This document shows positions 53,084 to 62,176 of a stretch of 64,000 nucleotides of DNA, piece after piece. The stretch spans positions 5,576,001 to 5,640,000 of the forward strand of contig NZ_PHHE01000001.1 in assembly GCF_002813455.1 (NCBI RefSeq), written 5' to 3'. A model generated the notes under the pieces. It was not told the origin of the DNA. It searched no databases and worked only from the letters and a program-made list of their open reading frames with translations. Each line of letters starts with the position of its first letter. The first letter of the stretch is position 1. This DNA comes from Pseudomonas baetica (GTDB lineage: Bacteria > Pseudomonadota > Gammaproteobacteria > Pseudomonadales > Pseudomonadaceae). The translations under genes were made by a program, and so were the position numbers.

Positions 53084-54226
53084 ATGCCGGAATTGAAAGC
53101 CCGCTGGGATATTTTTTGCACCGTGGTCGACAACTATGGCGACATCGGTGTGACCTGGCGCCTGGCCCGGCAACTGGTCGCCGAGCATTCGCTGACGGTA
53201 CGCTTGTGGGTTGATGACCTGCGTGCGTTCGAGCGCATTTGCCCGCAGATCGACATCAACGCCACGCAGCAATGGCAGCAAGGCGTCGAGGTCCGGCACT
53301 GGCCGAGCGAGTGGCAACAGACCGATGCCGCCGATGTGGTGATTGCCGCGTTTGCCTGCCAACTGCCGAGTGCTTACATGGACGCCATGTCCGAGCGCGA
53401 GAAACCGCCGCTGTGGATGAACCTCGACTATCTCAGCGCCGAGGACTGGGTGATCGGCTGCCACGGCCTGCCGTCGGTGAAATACAAATCGGTGCAGAAG
53501 ATCTTCTTCTTTCCGGGCTTCCAGCCAGGCACCGGTGGGTTGCTGCGTGAACGAGGTTTGCTCGAACAACGTCGGCAGTTTCAACAGGATCCCGCAGCGC
53601 AGCGACAATTGCTGCAAGGTCTGGGGATCGAGCGCGCGCCTGACGCACAGTTGATTTCGCTGTTTGCCTACGAGAACGCGGGGTTAGCCAGTTGGCTGGA
53701 TGTATTGGCCGCCGACGCGAGCCCCACTCATTTGCTGGTGCCAGAGGGGCGAATTCTCGGCGATGTCGCGCGCTGGCTCGGGGTGGAAACCCTGTCCGCC
53801 GGGGCGATCCATGTATGCCAATCACTGACCGTGCAGGTGCTGCCATTCGTCCGCCAGGATCAATACGATCATCTGCTCTGGTGTTGCGATTTCAACGCAG
53901 TGCGTGGCGAGGACTCGTTCGTCCGGGCGCAGTGGGCGGGTCGACCGATGCTCTGGCACATCTATCAACAGGACGAAGATATCCACCTGGACAAGCTCGA
54001 TGCTTTCCTTGCGCTCTATACGAAAGGGCTTTCGCCGAAAGCTGCCGAGGCGATGAACGGTCTGTGGCAAGCCTGGAGTGCCGGCCAGCCTATTGGGCAA
54101 CACTGGCTAGCGGCCCGTGAACATTGGCCAGAACTGCAGGAAAATGCCGAAGCGTGGTGTCTGGAACAAGGCTTGCAGGTCGATCTCGCCACGGCGCTGG
54201 TACAGTTTTACCTAAATTGGATATGA
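53084..54226 (+). CDS. earP: EarP, EF-P arginine rhamnosyltransferase
   Basis: A 380-residue GT-B protein of the EarP family. It starts ARWDIFCTVVDNYGDIGVTWRLARQL, the conserved TDP-rhamnose/EF-P binding region, and has FPGFQPGTGGLLRE and DFNAVRGEDSFVRAQWAGRP near the C-terminus, with the catalytic aspartate in DNYGD. It transfers rhamnose from TDP-beta-L-rhamnose to Arg32 of EF-P. The efp gene starts 48 bp downstream, the usual pairing. ATG 53084. Confidence 0.95.
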   Translation: MPELKARWDIFCTVVDNYGDIGVTWRLARQLVAEHSLTVRLWVDDLRAFERICPQIDINATQQWQQGVEVRHWPSEWQQTDAADVVIAAFACQLPSAYMDAMSEREKPPLWMNLDYLSAEDWVIGCHGLPSVKYKSVQKIFFFPGFQPGTGGLLRERGLLEQRRQFQQDPAAQRQLLQGLGIERAPDAQLISLFAYENAGLASWLDVLAADASPTHLLVPEGRILGDVARWLGVETLSAGAIHVCQSLTVQVLPFVRQDQYDHLLWCCDFNAVRGEDSFVRAQWAGRPMLWHIYQQDEDIHLDKLDAFLALYTKGLSPKAAEAMNGLWQAWSAGQPIGQHWLAAREHWPELQENAEAWCLEQGLQVDLATALVQFYLNWI

Positions 54227-54274
54227 TACGCGGCCTAGATTTTTGTAAATCCCATCCAAATTCGGATATTCGCA

Positions 54275-54844
54275 ATGAAAACTGGTAAAGAACTGAAACC
54301 CGGTACCGTGATCCGTCTCGAAAACGATCCTTGGCTGGTTCAGAAAGCTGAATTCACCAAGTCGGGCCGTAACAGCGCGATCATGAAGACCAAGCTGAAA
54401 AACCTGCTGACCGGTTACAAGACCGAGATCGTTTACAGCGCCGACGACAAACTGGACGACGTGATCCTCGACCGCAAAGAAGCGACCCTGTCCTTCATCA
54501 GCGGCGACACCTACACGTTCATGGACACCACTGACTACACCATGTACGAGCTGAACGCTGAAGACATCGAAGCTGTTCTGCCTTTCGTTGAAGAAGGCAT
54601 GACCGATGTTTGCGAAGCGATCTTCTTCGAAGAGCGTCTGGTTTCCGTAGAGCTGCCGACCACCATCGTGCGCGTAGTTGACTACACCGAAGGTTCGGCT
54701 CGCGGTGACACTTCCGGCAAAGTCATGAAGCCAGCCAAGCTGAGCAACGGTACTGAGCTGCAAGTTGCCGACTTCATCGAAATCGGTGACAAGATCGAAA
54801 TCGACACCCGCGAAGGCGGTTCCTACAAAGGCCGTGCCAAATAA
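54275..54844 (+). CDS. efp: Elongation factor P, arginine type
   Basis: A 189-residue three-domain protein that relieves ribosome stalling at polyproline stretches. Arg32 in FTKSGRNSA is the rhamnosylation site used by EarP-type systems (lysine in E. coli). C-terminal end [16 protein letters not shown] is intact. No lysine-modifying enzymes are in view, in agreement with the earP neighbour. TATGAT at 54222-54227 may be a -10 box inside the end of earP. Confidence 0.97.
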   Translation: MKTGKELKPGTVIRLENDPWLVQKAEFTKSGRNSAIMKTKLKNLLTGYKTEIVYSADDKLDDVILDRKEATLSFISGDTYTFMDTTDYTMYELNAEDIEAVLPFVEEGMTDVCEAIFFEERLVSVELPTTIVRVVDYTEGSARGDTSGKVMKPAKLSNGTELQVADFIEIGDKIEIDTREGGSYKGRAK

Positions 54845-54864
54845 GCACTGCTTTTTACGGAAAG

Positions 54865-54896
54865 AAAAAGCCCGACCATTGAGTCGGGCTTTTTTG
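54865..54896 (+). terminator. Rho-independent terminator after efp
   Basis: AAAAAGCCCGAC and GTCGGGCTTTTTT with loop CATTGA. Confidence 0.92.
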
Positions 54897-54925
54897 TGCC
54901 TGCAATTTCACCTTCAACACCTATC

Positions 54926-55020
54926 CCCTGTGGGAGCGAGCCTGCTCGCGAATGCGGTGTGACATCCAATGCAGCGTTGTCTGACAGAACGCCTTCGCGA
55001 GCAGGCTCGCTCCCACAGGG
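54926..55020. repeat. REP palindrome pair
   Basis: CCCTGTGGGAGCGAGCCTGCTCGCGAA and inverted TTCGCGAGCAGGCTCGCTCCCACAG, in the convergent gap between efp and ohr. Confidence 0.9.
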
Positions 55021-55034
55021 GTTTTGCGTTTATC

Positions 55035-55454
55035 TCAAACGGTGATGTGCAGGCGCACGTCAACGTTGCCACGCGTGGCGTTGGAGTACGGGCAGACCTG
55101 GTGAGCCGCTTCGACCAGGCTTTGCGCGTCAGCTTGTTCCAGACCCGGCAGGCTGATGTGCAGGTCGATGTCCAGACCGAAACCACCGGGGATCTGACCG
55201 ATACCGACGTGAGCGGTAATCGAGGCGTCGTCGGGGATTTTACGTTTGGTCTGGCTGGCGACGAATTTCAGTGCGCCGATGAAGCAGGCCGAGTAGCCGG
55301 CAGCGAACAGTTGCTCAGGGTTGGTCGCTGCGCCGCCAGCACCGCCGAGTTCTTTCGGGGTGGCGAGTTTGACGTCGAGGACGTTGTCACTGGAGATCGC
55401 ACGACCGTCACGGCCGCCAGTGGAAGTTGCGATTGCGGTGTAGAGAGTTTGCAT
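55035..55454 (-). CDS. ohr: Ohr, organic hydroperoxide resistance protein
   Basis: A 139-residue OsmC/Ohr-fold peroxidase. The redox cysteines are Cys57 (AAGYSACFIGALKF) and Cys121 (HQVCPYSNATRGN), both present. It reduces organic and fatty-acid hydroperoxides, using lipoylated protein as reductant. ATG 55454. The ohrR gene is upstream on the same strand, separated by a ~300-bp gap with a repeat. Confidence 0.95.
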   Translation of the reverse strand: MQTLYTAIATSTGGRDGRAISSDNVLDVKLATPKELGGAGGAATNPEQLFAAGYSACFIGALKFVASQTKRKIPDDASITAHVGIGQIPGGFGLDIDLHISLPGLEQADAQSLVEAAHQVCPYSNATRGNVDVRLHITV

Positions 55455-55494
55455 GGTGTGGGCCTCGTTTCAGTGTCGTTGATTGTGCTAACTG

Positions 55495-55510
55495 TTTGCG
55501 CGCTAATTAA
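55495..55510. promoter_or_regulatory. Candidate OhrR operator upstream of ohr
   Basis: TTTGCGCGCTAATTAA has a near-perfect palindromic core TT(T)GCGCGC(T)AA and lies 41 bp before the ohr start. Position and symmetry suit a MarR-type operator; the assignment to OhrR is inference. Confidence 0.4.
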
Positions 55511-55673
55511 GTCGAGGTGAATGTAGCTCGCCAATGTTTAGTGCGCAAGATGTTTTTTTGAAAAAGTCAGTCTTGGCAATCGGCAATGCGTGTCGAGAGC
55601 TTCAGGGCACGCATTCCAGAGCAGATGAAGGCGATGAACGATGATCAAAAAAATTGTGAAGGCGACGGGTTCG

Positions 55674-55769
55674 CCTGTAGGAGCTGTCGAGTGAAACGAG
55701 GCTGCGATCGTTTGATCTCGTCTTTTTAAAAGCAAGATCAAAAGATCGCAGCGTGCCGCAGCTCCTACA
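55674..55769. repeat. Long imperfect inverted repeat (GGAGCTG / GCGATC type)
   Basis: CCTGTAGGAGCTGTCGAG and GCTGCGATCGTTTGATC on the left are mirrored by GATCAAAAGATCGCAGC and CGCAGCTCCTACA on the right. This is a second class of repeat, different from the REP elements, common in Pseudomonas intergenic DNA as I remember. It lies between ohr and ohrR. Confidence 0.8.
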
Positions 55770-55781
55770 TGGATGCCGTCG

Positions 55782-56246
55782 TCAGTTCAGGCTGTCTTGC
55801 AGATGGCTGCGCAATACCTGCAATTCTGCTTGCAGATTCTGCAGGCGCTCCAGAGTGAAGCCGCTGGCGCCGAGAATGCATTGCGGAACGGTCTTGGCCT
55901 TTTCTTTCAGCGCCCGGCCCTGGGCCGTCAGTTCGACAATTACAACCCGCTCATCCTCTCGGCTGCGGGTGCGGCTGAGCAAGCCTTCACCTTCCAGCCG
56001 CTTGAGCAGTGGCGTCAGCGACCCCGGATCCGTCAGCAGCCGAGCGCTGATTTCTCCTACCGTCAAACCATCCTTCTCCCACAGCACCATCATCGCCAGA
56101 TACTGCGGATAGGTCAGGCCCAGCGCTTGCAGCAATGGTTTGTAGACCTTGGTCAGCATCAGTGAAGTGGAGTGCAGGGCGAAGCAGGCCTGATTATCCA
56201 GCAGCAGGTCTTCGCAGTGGTCGGTAGTGTTGCGGTCGGTGGTCAT
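55782..56246 (-). CDS. ohrR: OhrR, peroxide-sensing MarR-family repressor
   Basis: A 154-residue MarR-type regulator. The N-terminal reactive cysteine is Cys21 in LLLDNQACFALHS; the winged helix contains LTVGEISARLLTDPGSLTPLL and RSREDERVVIVELT. Oxidation of the cysteine by organic peroxide should release ohr. ATG 56246 has AAGG seven bases upstream; an ATG at 56273 is possible. It precedes ohr on the same strand. Confidence 0.92.
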   Translation of the reverse strand: MTTDRNTTDHCEDLLLDNQACFALHSTSLMLTKVYKPLLQALGLTYPQYLAMMVLWEKDGLTVGEISARLLTDPGSLTPLLKRLEGEGLLSRTRSREDERVVIVELTAQGRALKEKAKTVPQCILGASGFTLERLQNLQAELQVLRSHLQDSLN

Positions 56247-56319
56247 GTGTAAACCTTGATCAGTGATGCTCATGAATCTAGCGCTCGAATCTTTAATGCG
56301 CCAGATAAATATCCCGCCG

Positions 56320-57276
56320 TTAGTGGCGGCCCAAGTCCCTTTGCAGGGCCAGATCCCACGGCGGCACCGGGCTGAAGCGAGTCTTGAGGTACTCCAGCAA
56401 CAAGCGGCTGCGTGAGTGGGGTTGCTGCTCCATCCGCAAGGCGTAAATGCCAGTAGTCTCCGGTTCCGGCAGTCCGTTTTCACAAAACAACGGCAACAAT
56501 TCGCCGCGCAGCAGGTATTCGCTGGCCAGCCAGGTTGGCAAGTGGGCGATACCCAGACCGGCCAAAGCGCCGCATACCAGCGCTTCGGCGTTGTTGGCGC
56601 TCATGCGGATGCGCGCGGGGCGATGCAGCTGCATCTGGCCGTCCTGCTTGAAGCGCCAGGCGAACGGCGGGGCGAGACCGTCCCAATCCAGACCGTCATG
56701 TTCGCTCAACTGCGCAGGATGATTCGGTACTCCGCGGCGCTTGAGGTAGTCGGGACTCGCGCAAGCGATACGCACCATGCTCGCCAGTGGAGTGGCAACC
56801 AGTCGGGTATCGGCCATTTGTCCGGCGCGTAGCACCAGATCAACCTTGCCCAGATTCGAGCCGTGCATGTCGACGAAGCTGTCGATCAGGTGCAACTGCA
56901 CATCGAGCCCCGGATACAGCACCAGAAAGTCGGCAATCACCGGTGCCAGGTGTCGGCGCCCGAATGCGGCCGGCGCATCGATGCGGATCAGGCCTTCCGG
57001 CGCACTGCTCAAGGACACCGCTTCGGCCCGGGCCAGTTGCAATTCGGCGACGATCCGCCGCGCCCGTTCGGCAAAGGCCAGACCGGCCGGCGTGGCGCGC
57101 ACGGCGTGAGTGCTGCGGATGAACAGCTGACTGCCGACAGCGCTTTCCAGACTGTCGATGCGTCGCGCGACGGCAGACGGCGTCAGTGGATGAAGACGAG
57201 AGGCGGCAGAAAAGCTTCCGCTTTCCAGTACATCGAGAAACAGCCCGAGTTGCTCGGTTAACTGGTTGGGATTCAT
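56320..57276 (-). CDS. LysR-type regulator
   Basis: A 318-residue LysR protein of the CrgA/PtxR-like branch: N-terminal NQLTEQLGLFLDVLESGSFS and HPLTPSAVARRIDSLESAVG, effector domain from ~92 (IRIDAPAAFGRRHLAPVIAD). ATG 57276. It is divergent from the TauE/SafE-type permease gene 110 bp away, which is the usual layout for a LysR regulator and its target. Confidence 0.87.
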   Translation of the reverse strand: MNPNQLTEQLGLFLDVLESGSFSAASRLHPLTPSAVARRIDSLESAVGSQLFIRSTHAVRATPAGLAFAERARRIVAELQLARAEAVSLSSAPEGLIRIDAPAAFGRRHLAPVIADFLVLYPGLDVQLHLIDSFVDMHGSNLGKVDLVLRAGQMADTRLVATPLASMVRIACASPDYLKRRGVPNHPAQLSEHDGLDWDGLAPPFAWRFKQDGQMQLHRPARIRMSANNAEALVCGALAGLGIAHLPTWLASEYLLRGELLPLFCENGLPEPETTGIYALRMEQQPHSRSRLLLEYLKTRFSPVPPWDLALQRDLGRH

Positions 57277-57386
57277 GTCGGTTCAGTGCTTGTGCGAAAG
57301 TGGCATAGCCATTGTGCGTTGTTGTGCGTTTCCCCGCTAGCCGAGACTGCGTAGGATGAATCGCCTGACGTAAGAGGAATTCGGCT

Positions 57387-58136
57387 GTGATGGAGTTTTT
57401 GTTGTATCTGCTGTTTGGTGCTGCCCTCGGCACACTCGGTGGCATCTTCGGTATCGGCGGCGGCTTGATCGCGATTCCGTTGCTTGGCGTGTGGTTTGGT
57501 CTCGATCAGCAGATCGCTCAAGGCACGGCGCTGGTGATGGTGGTGCCGAACGTGATGCTGGCGCTGTGGCGCTATCACCAGCGCAATCGCATCGAGCTGC
57601 GTCATGCGTTGCCGTTGGCGTCGATGGGCTTCTGCTTTGCGTGGATCGGTTCGATCTGGGCTGTGGGCATCGACGCGCAGACCATGCGCATCGGTTTCGT
57701 CGCGTTCCTGGTCGCGTTGTCGGCCTACAACCTGCTGAAGATGTTCGGCGAACGCCCGGCGCCGACGTCCGAGATGCGTTATTCCTGGCCATGGCTGGGT
57801 GTACTTGGCGCGGCGTCCGGGACCATGGGCGGCTTGTTCGGTGTTGGCGGGGCGGTGGTGGCGACGCCGGTGCTGACCAGCCTGTTCGGCACCAGCCAGG
57901 TCGTCGCCCAGGGGTTGTCGCTGGCGCTGGCATTGCCGAGCACCGGCGTGACATTGGTGACCTACGCGGTACACCACGAAGTGGACTGGATGATCGGCCT
58001 GCCGCTGGCCATCGGTGGACTGGCCAGCATCAGTTGGGGCGTGAAAGTCGCCCACGCCATGCCGGAAAAACGCCTGCGTGGGCTGTTCTGCGGCTTTCTG
58101 GTGCTGTGCGCGGTGATGCTCGCCTTTAAAGTTTGA
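57387..58136 (+). CDS. TauE/SafE-family sulfite or sulfonate exporter-like permease
   Basis: A 249-residue inner-membrane protein with about eight hydrophobic segments and the duplicated glycine-rich loops LGGIFGIGGGLIAIPLL and MGGLFGVGGAVVATPVL of TSUP/TauE proteins. Substrate is probably an organosulfur or carboxylate anion; not decidable. GTG 57387 lies eight bases from GAGGA and is followed by ATG 57390; either may be used. Its end overlaps the convergent LysR gene by 11 bp. Confidence 0.85.
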   Translation: MMEFLLYLLFGAALGTLGGIFGIGGGLIAIPLLGVWFGLDQQIAQGTALVMVVPNVMLALWRYHQRNRIELRHALPLASMGFCFAWIGSIWAVGIDAQTMRIGFVAFLVALSAYNLLKMFGERPAPTSEMRYSWPWLGVLGAASGTMGGLFGVGGAVVATPVLTSLFGTSQVVAQGLSLALALPSTGVTLVTYAVHHEVDWMIGLPLAIGGLASISWGVKVAHAMPEKRLRGLFCGFLVLCAVMLAFKV

Positions 58137-59007
58137 AGCCTTCGACGATGTGCTCGGCCAGGCATTCGGTGATCGGCGACGGATTGTTCAGGTTGCGGAT
58201 CAGCATGATGCTGGCCTCGGGCAACAGCGGCAAATCTTCGCCGGCACCGAGAATGCGCATGTCCGGGGTGATCAGGCTTTCCAGTTGCGCGGTGATCGCC
58301 AGACCCGCGCTCACCACCGCCATCAGCGCCGACAGGCTGGTGCTGTTGTAGGCGATACGGTAATCGCGGCCCATCGCGTCCAGCGCATTGCAGGCCCACA
58401 AGCGGCAGAAACAATCACTGTTGAACATCGCCAACGGCAGTGGCGTTTGCTCGTGGGCGCTGAAGTTTTGCGCTTCGGCCCAGACGAAGCGCTCCTTGCG
58501 CAGCAACTGGCCGATCTCGTTGCCCGGCTCGCGGGTGACGATCGACAGATCCAGGTCGGTGCGTTGCAGAAGCTGTTTGGTCGACTCGCAATGCACTTCG
58601 ATCTGGATCAGCGGATAGAACTGCGCGAAACGCGACAGAATCCCCGGCAGAAAGCGCATCACATAGTCGTCAGGCGTGCCAATCCGCACCGTGCCGACCA
58701 TGTGCGGCTCGCGCAGGGTGTTGAACACTTCACTGTGCAGCTTGAGGATGCGCCGCGCATAACCGAGCAGCACCTGGCCTTCGGCGGTCAGGCGCACCTG
58801 ACGCCCGTCACGCTCAAACAATTGACGCTGCAACACGTCCTCTTCCAGACGCTTCATCTGCATGCTCACCGCCGATTGCGTGCGGTTGACCATTTCGCCA
58901 GCGCGGGTGAAACCGCCCTGATCGGCTATCGCGACAAAGGTGCGCAGGACATCGGTATCGATACTGGGGTAAGCCGACAATTGATGAATCTCCGTGATGC
59001 ATGCCAT
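58126..59007 (-). CDS. LysR-type regulator (LrhA/HexA-like)
   Basis: A 293-residue LysR protein: PSIDTDVLRTFVAIADQGGF and RTQSAVSMQMKRLEEDVLQRQLFERDGRQ in the DNA-binding part, and TVRIGTPDDYVMRFLPGIL at the start of the effector domain, as in LrhA-type regulators. ATG 59007 begins the conserved MACITEIHQL; ATG 59016 is an alternative and the RBS is poor in both cases. A much longer open frame upstream is rejected because it overlaps the DUF1127 and YcaQ-type genes. Confidence 0.85.
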   Translation of the reverse strand: MACITEIHQLSAYPSIDTDVLRTFVAIADQGGFTRAGEMVNRTQSAVSMQMKRLEEDVLQRQLFERDGRQVRLTAEGQVLLGYARRILKLHSEVFNTLREPHMVGTVRIGTPDDYVMRFLPGILSRFAQFYPLIQIEVHCESTKQLLQRTDLDLSIVTREPGNEIGQLLRKERFVWAEAQNFSAHEQTPLPLAMFNSDCFCRLWACNALDAMGRDYRIAYNSTSLSALMAVVSAGLAITAQLESLITPDMRILGAGEDLPLLPEASIMLIRNLNNPSPITECLAEHIVEGFKL

Positions 59008-59076
59008 CAGAAACATTCGTTGGATTGATCTTAGCGCTGGCGCGAGACTTGAGCCATCCACAAAGGAGGTCACACG

Positions 59077-59289
59077 ATGAAAGGTCAAACAGAGTACGTA
59101 GACGAAGCCCGCCAAGGCCATATGGTTTCTGACCTGCTGCACAAGTTTAGCCGCTGGTACGAACTGCACCGTGAGCGAGAGATGCTTGCCAGTCTGAGCG
59201 ACGAAGCGCTGAAAGACATTGGGGTCAGTCGTGCCGACGTTGAACACGAGTCCGTGCGGCCGTTCTGGGACGACCCGATGCATAAATGA
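59077..59289 (+). CDS. DUF1127 small protein
   Basis: A 70-residue protein with the DUF1127 core HKFSRWYELHREREMLASLS and DEALKDIGVSRADVEHES. AAGGAGG at a spacing of eight precedes ATG 59077. DUF1127 proteins are short arginine-rich proteins; some bind RNA and affect nitrogen or phosphate metabolism. Divergent from the LrhA-like gene, which may control it. Confidence 0.88.
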   Translation: MKGQTEYVDEARQGHMVSDLLHKFSRWYELHREREMLASLSDEALKDIGVSRADVEHESVRPFWDDPMHK

Positions 59290-59353
59290 TGAGGCCATCG
59301 CTACACAAAACCTTCTGGACTGAGGTAGGTTGCGAGCAGACAAGGAGATGCTC

Positions 59354-60580
59354 ATGCCCGCGACACTGTCCTTTTCCCTCAAACAGGCGCGACGTCTGGC
59401 GCTGGCTGCCCAAGGGTTCAACGGGCGCCAGCCGCCGAACGTCAACGCAGCTCACGTCAACCGGCTGATCGAACGGCTGGGCCTGCTGCAAATCGACTCC
59501 GTCAACGCCGTGGTGCGCTCGCACTACCTGCCGCTGTTTTCCCGTCTGGGTTCCTATTCTTCTGATTTGCTCGACCAGGCTGCCTGGAGTTCGGGGCGTC
59601 GTCGCACGTTGTTTGAGTATTGGGGGCATGAAGCATCGTTGCTGCCGATGTCGATGTACCCGTTGATGGGCTGGCGCATGCAACGGGCCAGAAATGGCAG
59701 AGACATTTATCAGCAACTGGCGAAGTTTGGTCTTGAACAGCAGGACGTTGTACGCCGGGTTTTAAGTGCGGTCGAAGAACGCGGTGCATTGGGCGCGGGC
59801 AGTTTGTCGACCCGGGAAGACAAGCCCGGTCAGTGGTGGGACTGGAGTGCGGAGAAGCATGCGCTGGAATGGCTGTTCGCTGCCGGTGAGGTGACGGTGG
59901 CGGGGCGCCGTGGCTTTGAGCGTTTGTATGATTTGCCGGAGCGGGTGATTCCTGCATCAGTCCTGCAGCAGGCATTGCCTGACGAGGCCGAGGCGCAGCG
60001 TGGTTTGTTGCTGCATGCGGCGCAGGCGTTGGGCGTCGGCACTGAAAAGGATCTGCGCGATTACTTCCGCCTGAATCCGGGAGATGCGCGTCCGCGTCTG
60101 GCGGAACTGGTCGAGAACGGTCAGTTACAGACCTGCGAGGTAGCGGGCTGGCGGCAAATCGCCTATTGCCTGCCGGAACCGAAAACCCCTCGCAAAGTCC
60201 CGGCCAGTGCCTTGTTGTCACCCTTCGACTCGTTGATCTGGGAGCGCAGTCGCACCGAGCGTCTGTTTGATTTCCGCTATCGGCTGGAGATCTACACGCC
60301 GCAAGACAAGCGGGTTTATGGGTATTACGTGCTGCCGTTTTTGCACAACGAACGGATTGCGGCGCGGGTGGATTTGCGCGCCGAGCGGGCAGCAGGGCGG
60401 TTGGCGGTGCATGCGGTGCACGAGGAAGAGCCGGGGCTGGATGATGAGGGGATGTTGGCGCTGGCGTTGAGTTTGCAGCGGATGGCGGATTGGTTGGGGC
60501 TTGCGCGGGTGCAGCTCAATTGTCAGCGTGAGAGTGCGGGGCGGTTGCGGGTGGCATTGGCTCAAAGCGGTGGTGACTGA
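59354..60580 (+). CDS. YcaQ/AlkZ-type winged-helix DNA glycosylase
   Basis: A 408-residue HTH_42 protein. The catalytic loop is GLLQIDSVNAVVRSHYL (Q-I-D), and WGHEASLLPM and LLSPFDSLIWERSRTERLF are conserved in YcaQ. Family members unhook interstrand cross-links and remove bulky alkylated bases. ATG 59354 has AAGGAG seven bases upstream, better than earlier in-frame starts. Confidence 0.87.
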   Translation: MPATLSFSLKQARRLALAAQGFNGRQPPNVNAAHVNRLIERLGLLQIDSVNAVVRSHYLPLFSRLGSYSSDLLDQAAWSSGRRRTLFEYWGHEASLLPMSMYPLMGWRMQRARNGRDIYQQLAKFGLEQQDVVRRVLSAVEERGALGAGSLSTREDKPGQWWDWSAEKHALEWLFAAGEVTVAGRRGFERLYDLPERVIPASVLQQALPDEAEAQRGLLLHAAQALGVGTEKDLRDYFRLNPGDARPRLAELVENGQLQTCEVAGWRQIAYCLPEPKTPRKVPASALLSPFDSLIWERSRTERLFDFRYRLEIYTPQDKRVYGYYVLPFLHNERIAARVDLRAERAAGRLAVHAVHEEEPGLDDEGMLALALSLQRMADWLGLARVQLNCQRESAGRLRVALAQSGGD

Positions 60581-60588
60581 ACAGACAC

Positions 60589-60665
60589 CTTCGCGAGCAG
60601 GCTCGCTCCCACATTTGATTTGTGTACGACACAGATCCTGTGTGGGAGCGAGCCTGCTCGCGAAG
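60589..60665. repeat. REP palindrome pair
   Basis: CTTCGCGAGCAGGCTCGCTCCCACA and inverted copy, between convergent genes. Confidence 0.9.
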
Positions 60666-60678
60666 GAGGCGACGCGGT

Positions 60679-62025
60679 TTAGCGGCGAACCTGCTTCAGG
60701 GTCTCAGCAATCAAAAACGCCAACTCCAGCGACTGGTCGGCATTCATCCGCGGATCACAGTGCGTGTGATAGCGATCAGACAACCCGTCTTCAGTAATCG
60801 GCCGCGCCCCACCGATGCACTCGGTGACATTCTGCCCAGTCATCTCGATGTGAATCCCGCCGGCATAACTGCCTTCAGCTTCGTGCACCTGGAAGAACTG
60901 CTTCACCTCGCCCAGGATCTGCGCGAAATCGCGGGTCTTGTAGCCGCTGCTGGCCTTGATGGTGTTGCCGTGCATCGGGTCGGAACTCCACAGCACCTGC
61001 TTGCCCTCGCGTTGCACCGCGCGGATCAGCGCCGGCAAGTGATCGCCGACCTTGTTCGCGCCCATCCGCGCGATCAGATTCAGGCGCCCAGGATCGTTGC
61101 TCGGGTTGAGCACGTCGATCAGGCGGATCAGGTCGTCCGGGTTCATGCTAGGGCCGACTTTCACGCCGATCGGGTTGTGCACCCCGCGCAGGAATTCGAC
61201 ATGCGCGCCGTCGAGCTGACGGGTGCGGTCGCCGATCCACAGCATGTGCGCCGAGCAATCGTAGTAATCGTTGGTCAGGCTGTCGCGACGCACGAAGGCT
61301 TCTTCGTAATTCAGCAGCAGCGCTTCGTGAGCGGTGAAGAAACTGGTTTCGCGCAGTTGCGGTGAGCTGTCCATGCCACAGGCGCGCATGAACGCCAGGG
61401 TTTCATCGATGCGGTCGGCCAGGTGGCTGTACTTCTCGGCCAGCGCGGAGTTGGCGATGAAATCGAGGTTCCACTTGTGCACCTGATGCAGATCGGCAAA
61501 GCCGCCCTGGGCGAAGGCGCGCAGCAGGTTCAGGGTCGCGGTGGACTGGTGATAGGACTGCAGCAAGCGCTCGGGATCCGGCACGCGGCTCTTTTCGTCG
61601 AAGCCGATGCCGTTGACGATGTCGCCACGGTAGGCGGGCAAGGTCACACCGTTGATGGTTTCGTCGTTGGCCGAACGCGGCTTGGCGAACTGGCCGGCCA
61701 TGCGCCCGACCTTGACCACCGGGCAACCGGCGGCGAAGGTCATGACGATGGCCATCTGCAGCAACACTTTAAAAGTGTCGCGAATCTTTGCCGCGGAGAA
61801 CTCGGCGAAGCTTTCCGCGCAATCGCCACCCTGCAGCAGGAATGCCCGGCCCTGAGTCACCTCGGCGAACTGACGGCGCAGTTCCCGCGCTTCGCCGGCA
61901 AACACCAGCGGCGGATAACTGGCCAGGGTTTGCTCGACCTGGCGCAGATGCGCGGCGTCGGGGTATTGGGGTTGTTGCTGGATCGGCAGGGCGCGCCAGC
62001 TGTCAGGGCTCCAGGGTTGGCTCAT
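60679..62025 (-). CDS. Type II DAHP synthase
   Basis: A 448-residue class II (plant/AroA-II) 3-deoxy-7-phosphoheptulonate synthase. Signatures: [47 protein letters not shown]-like [34 protein letters not shown] and [16 protein letters not shown]. It catalyses the same step as the type I enzyme at 46445-47521. No phenazine genes are nearby, so this is the primary-metabolism kind. ATG 62025; GAGA upstream. Confidence 0.94.
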   Translation of the reverse strand: MSQPWSPDSWRALPIQQQPQYPDAAHLRQVEQTLASYPPLVFAGEARELRRQFAEVTQGRAFLLQGGDCAESFAEFSAAKIRDTFKVLLQMAIVMTFAAGCPVVKVGRMAGQFAKPRSANDETINGVTLPAYRGDIVNGIGFDEKSRVPDPERLLQSYHQSTATLNLLRAFAQGGFADLHQVHKWNLDFIANSALAEKYSHLADRIDETLAFMRACGMDSSPQLRETSFFTAHEALLLNYEEAFVRRDSLTNDYYDCSAHMLWIGDRTRQLDGAHVEFLRGVHNPIGVKVGPSMNPDDLIRLIDVLNPSNDPGRLNLIARMGANKVGDHLPALIRAVQREGKQVLWSSDPMHGNTIKASSGYKTRDFAQILGEVKQFFQVHEAEGSYAGGIHIEMTGQNVTECIGGARPITEDGLSDRYHTHCDPRMNADQSLELAFLIAETLKQVRR

Positions 62026-62176
62026 CACGGTCTCTAAGGTTCTACGCACGGAAGGCCATGGTATCAGCAAATTAGTGCGTGACCTGTTCCCGCCCCATCG
62101 CCGACAATCGCAGCTTTGCCACGGCGCCACAGCGGTGCCATCGCGTCACCGCGCCCGGTGACCATCAGGAGACGAA

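Noticed and set aside
59008..59445. 146-residue N-terminal extension of the LrhA-like regulator
   Set aside because: It overlaps the DUF1127 and YcaQ-type genes, and the LysR DNA-binding domain begins just after ATG 59007.
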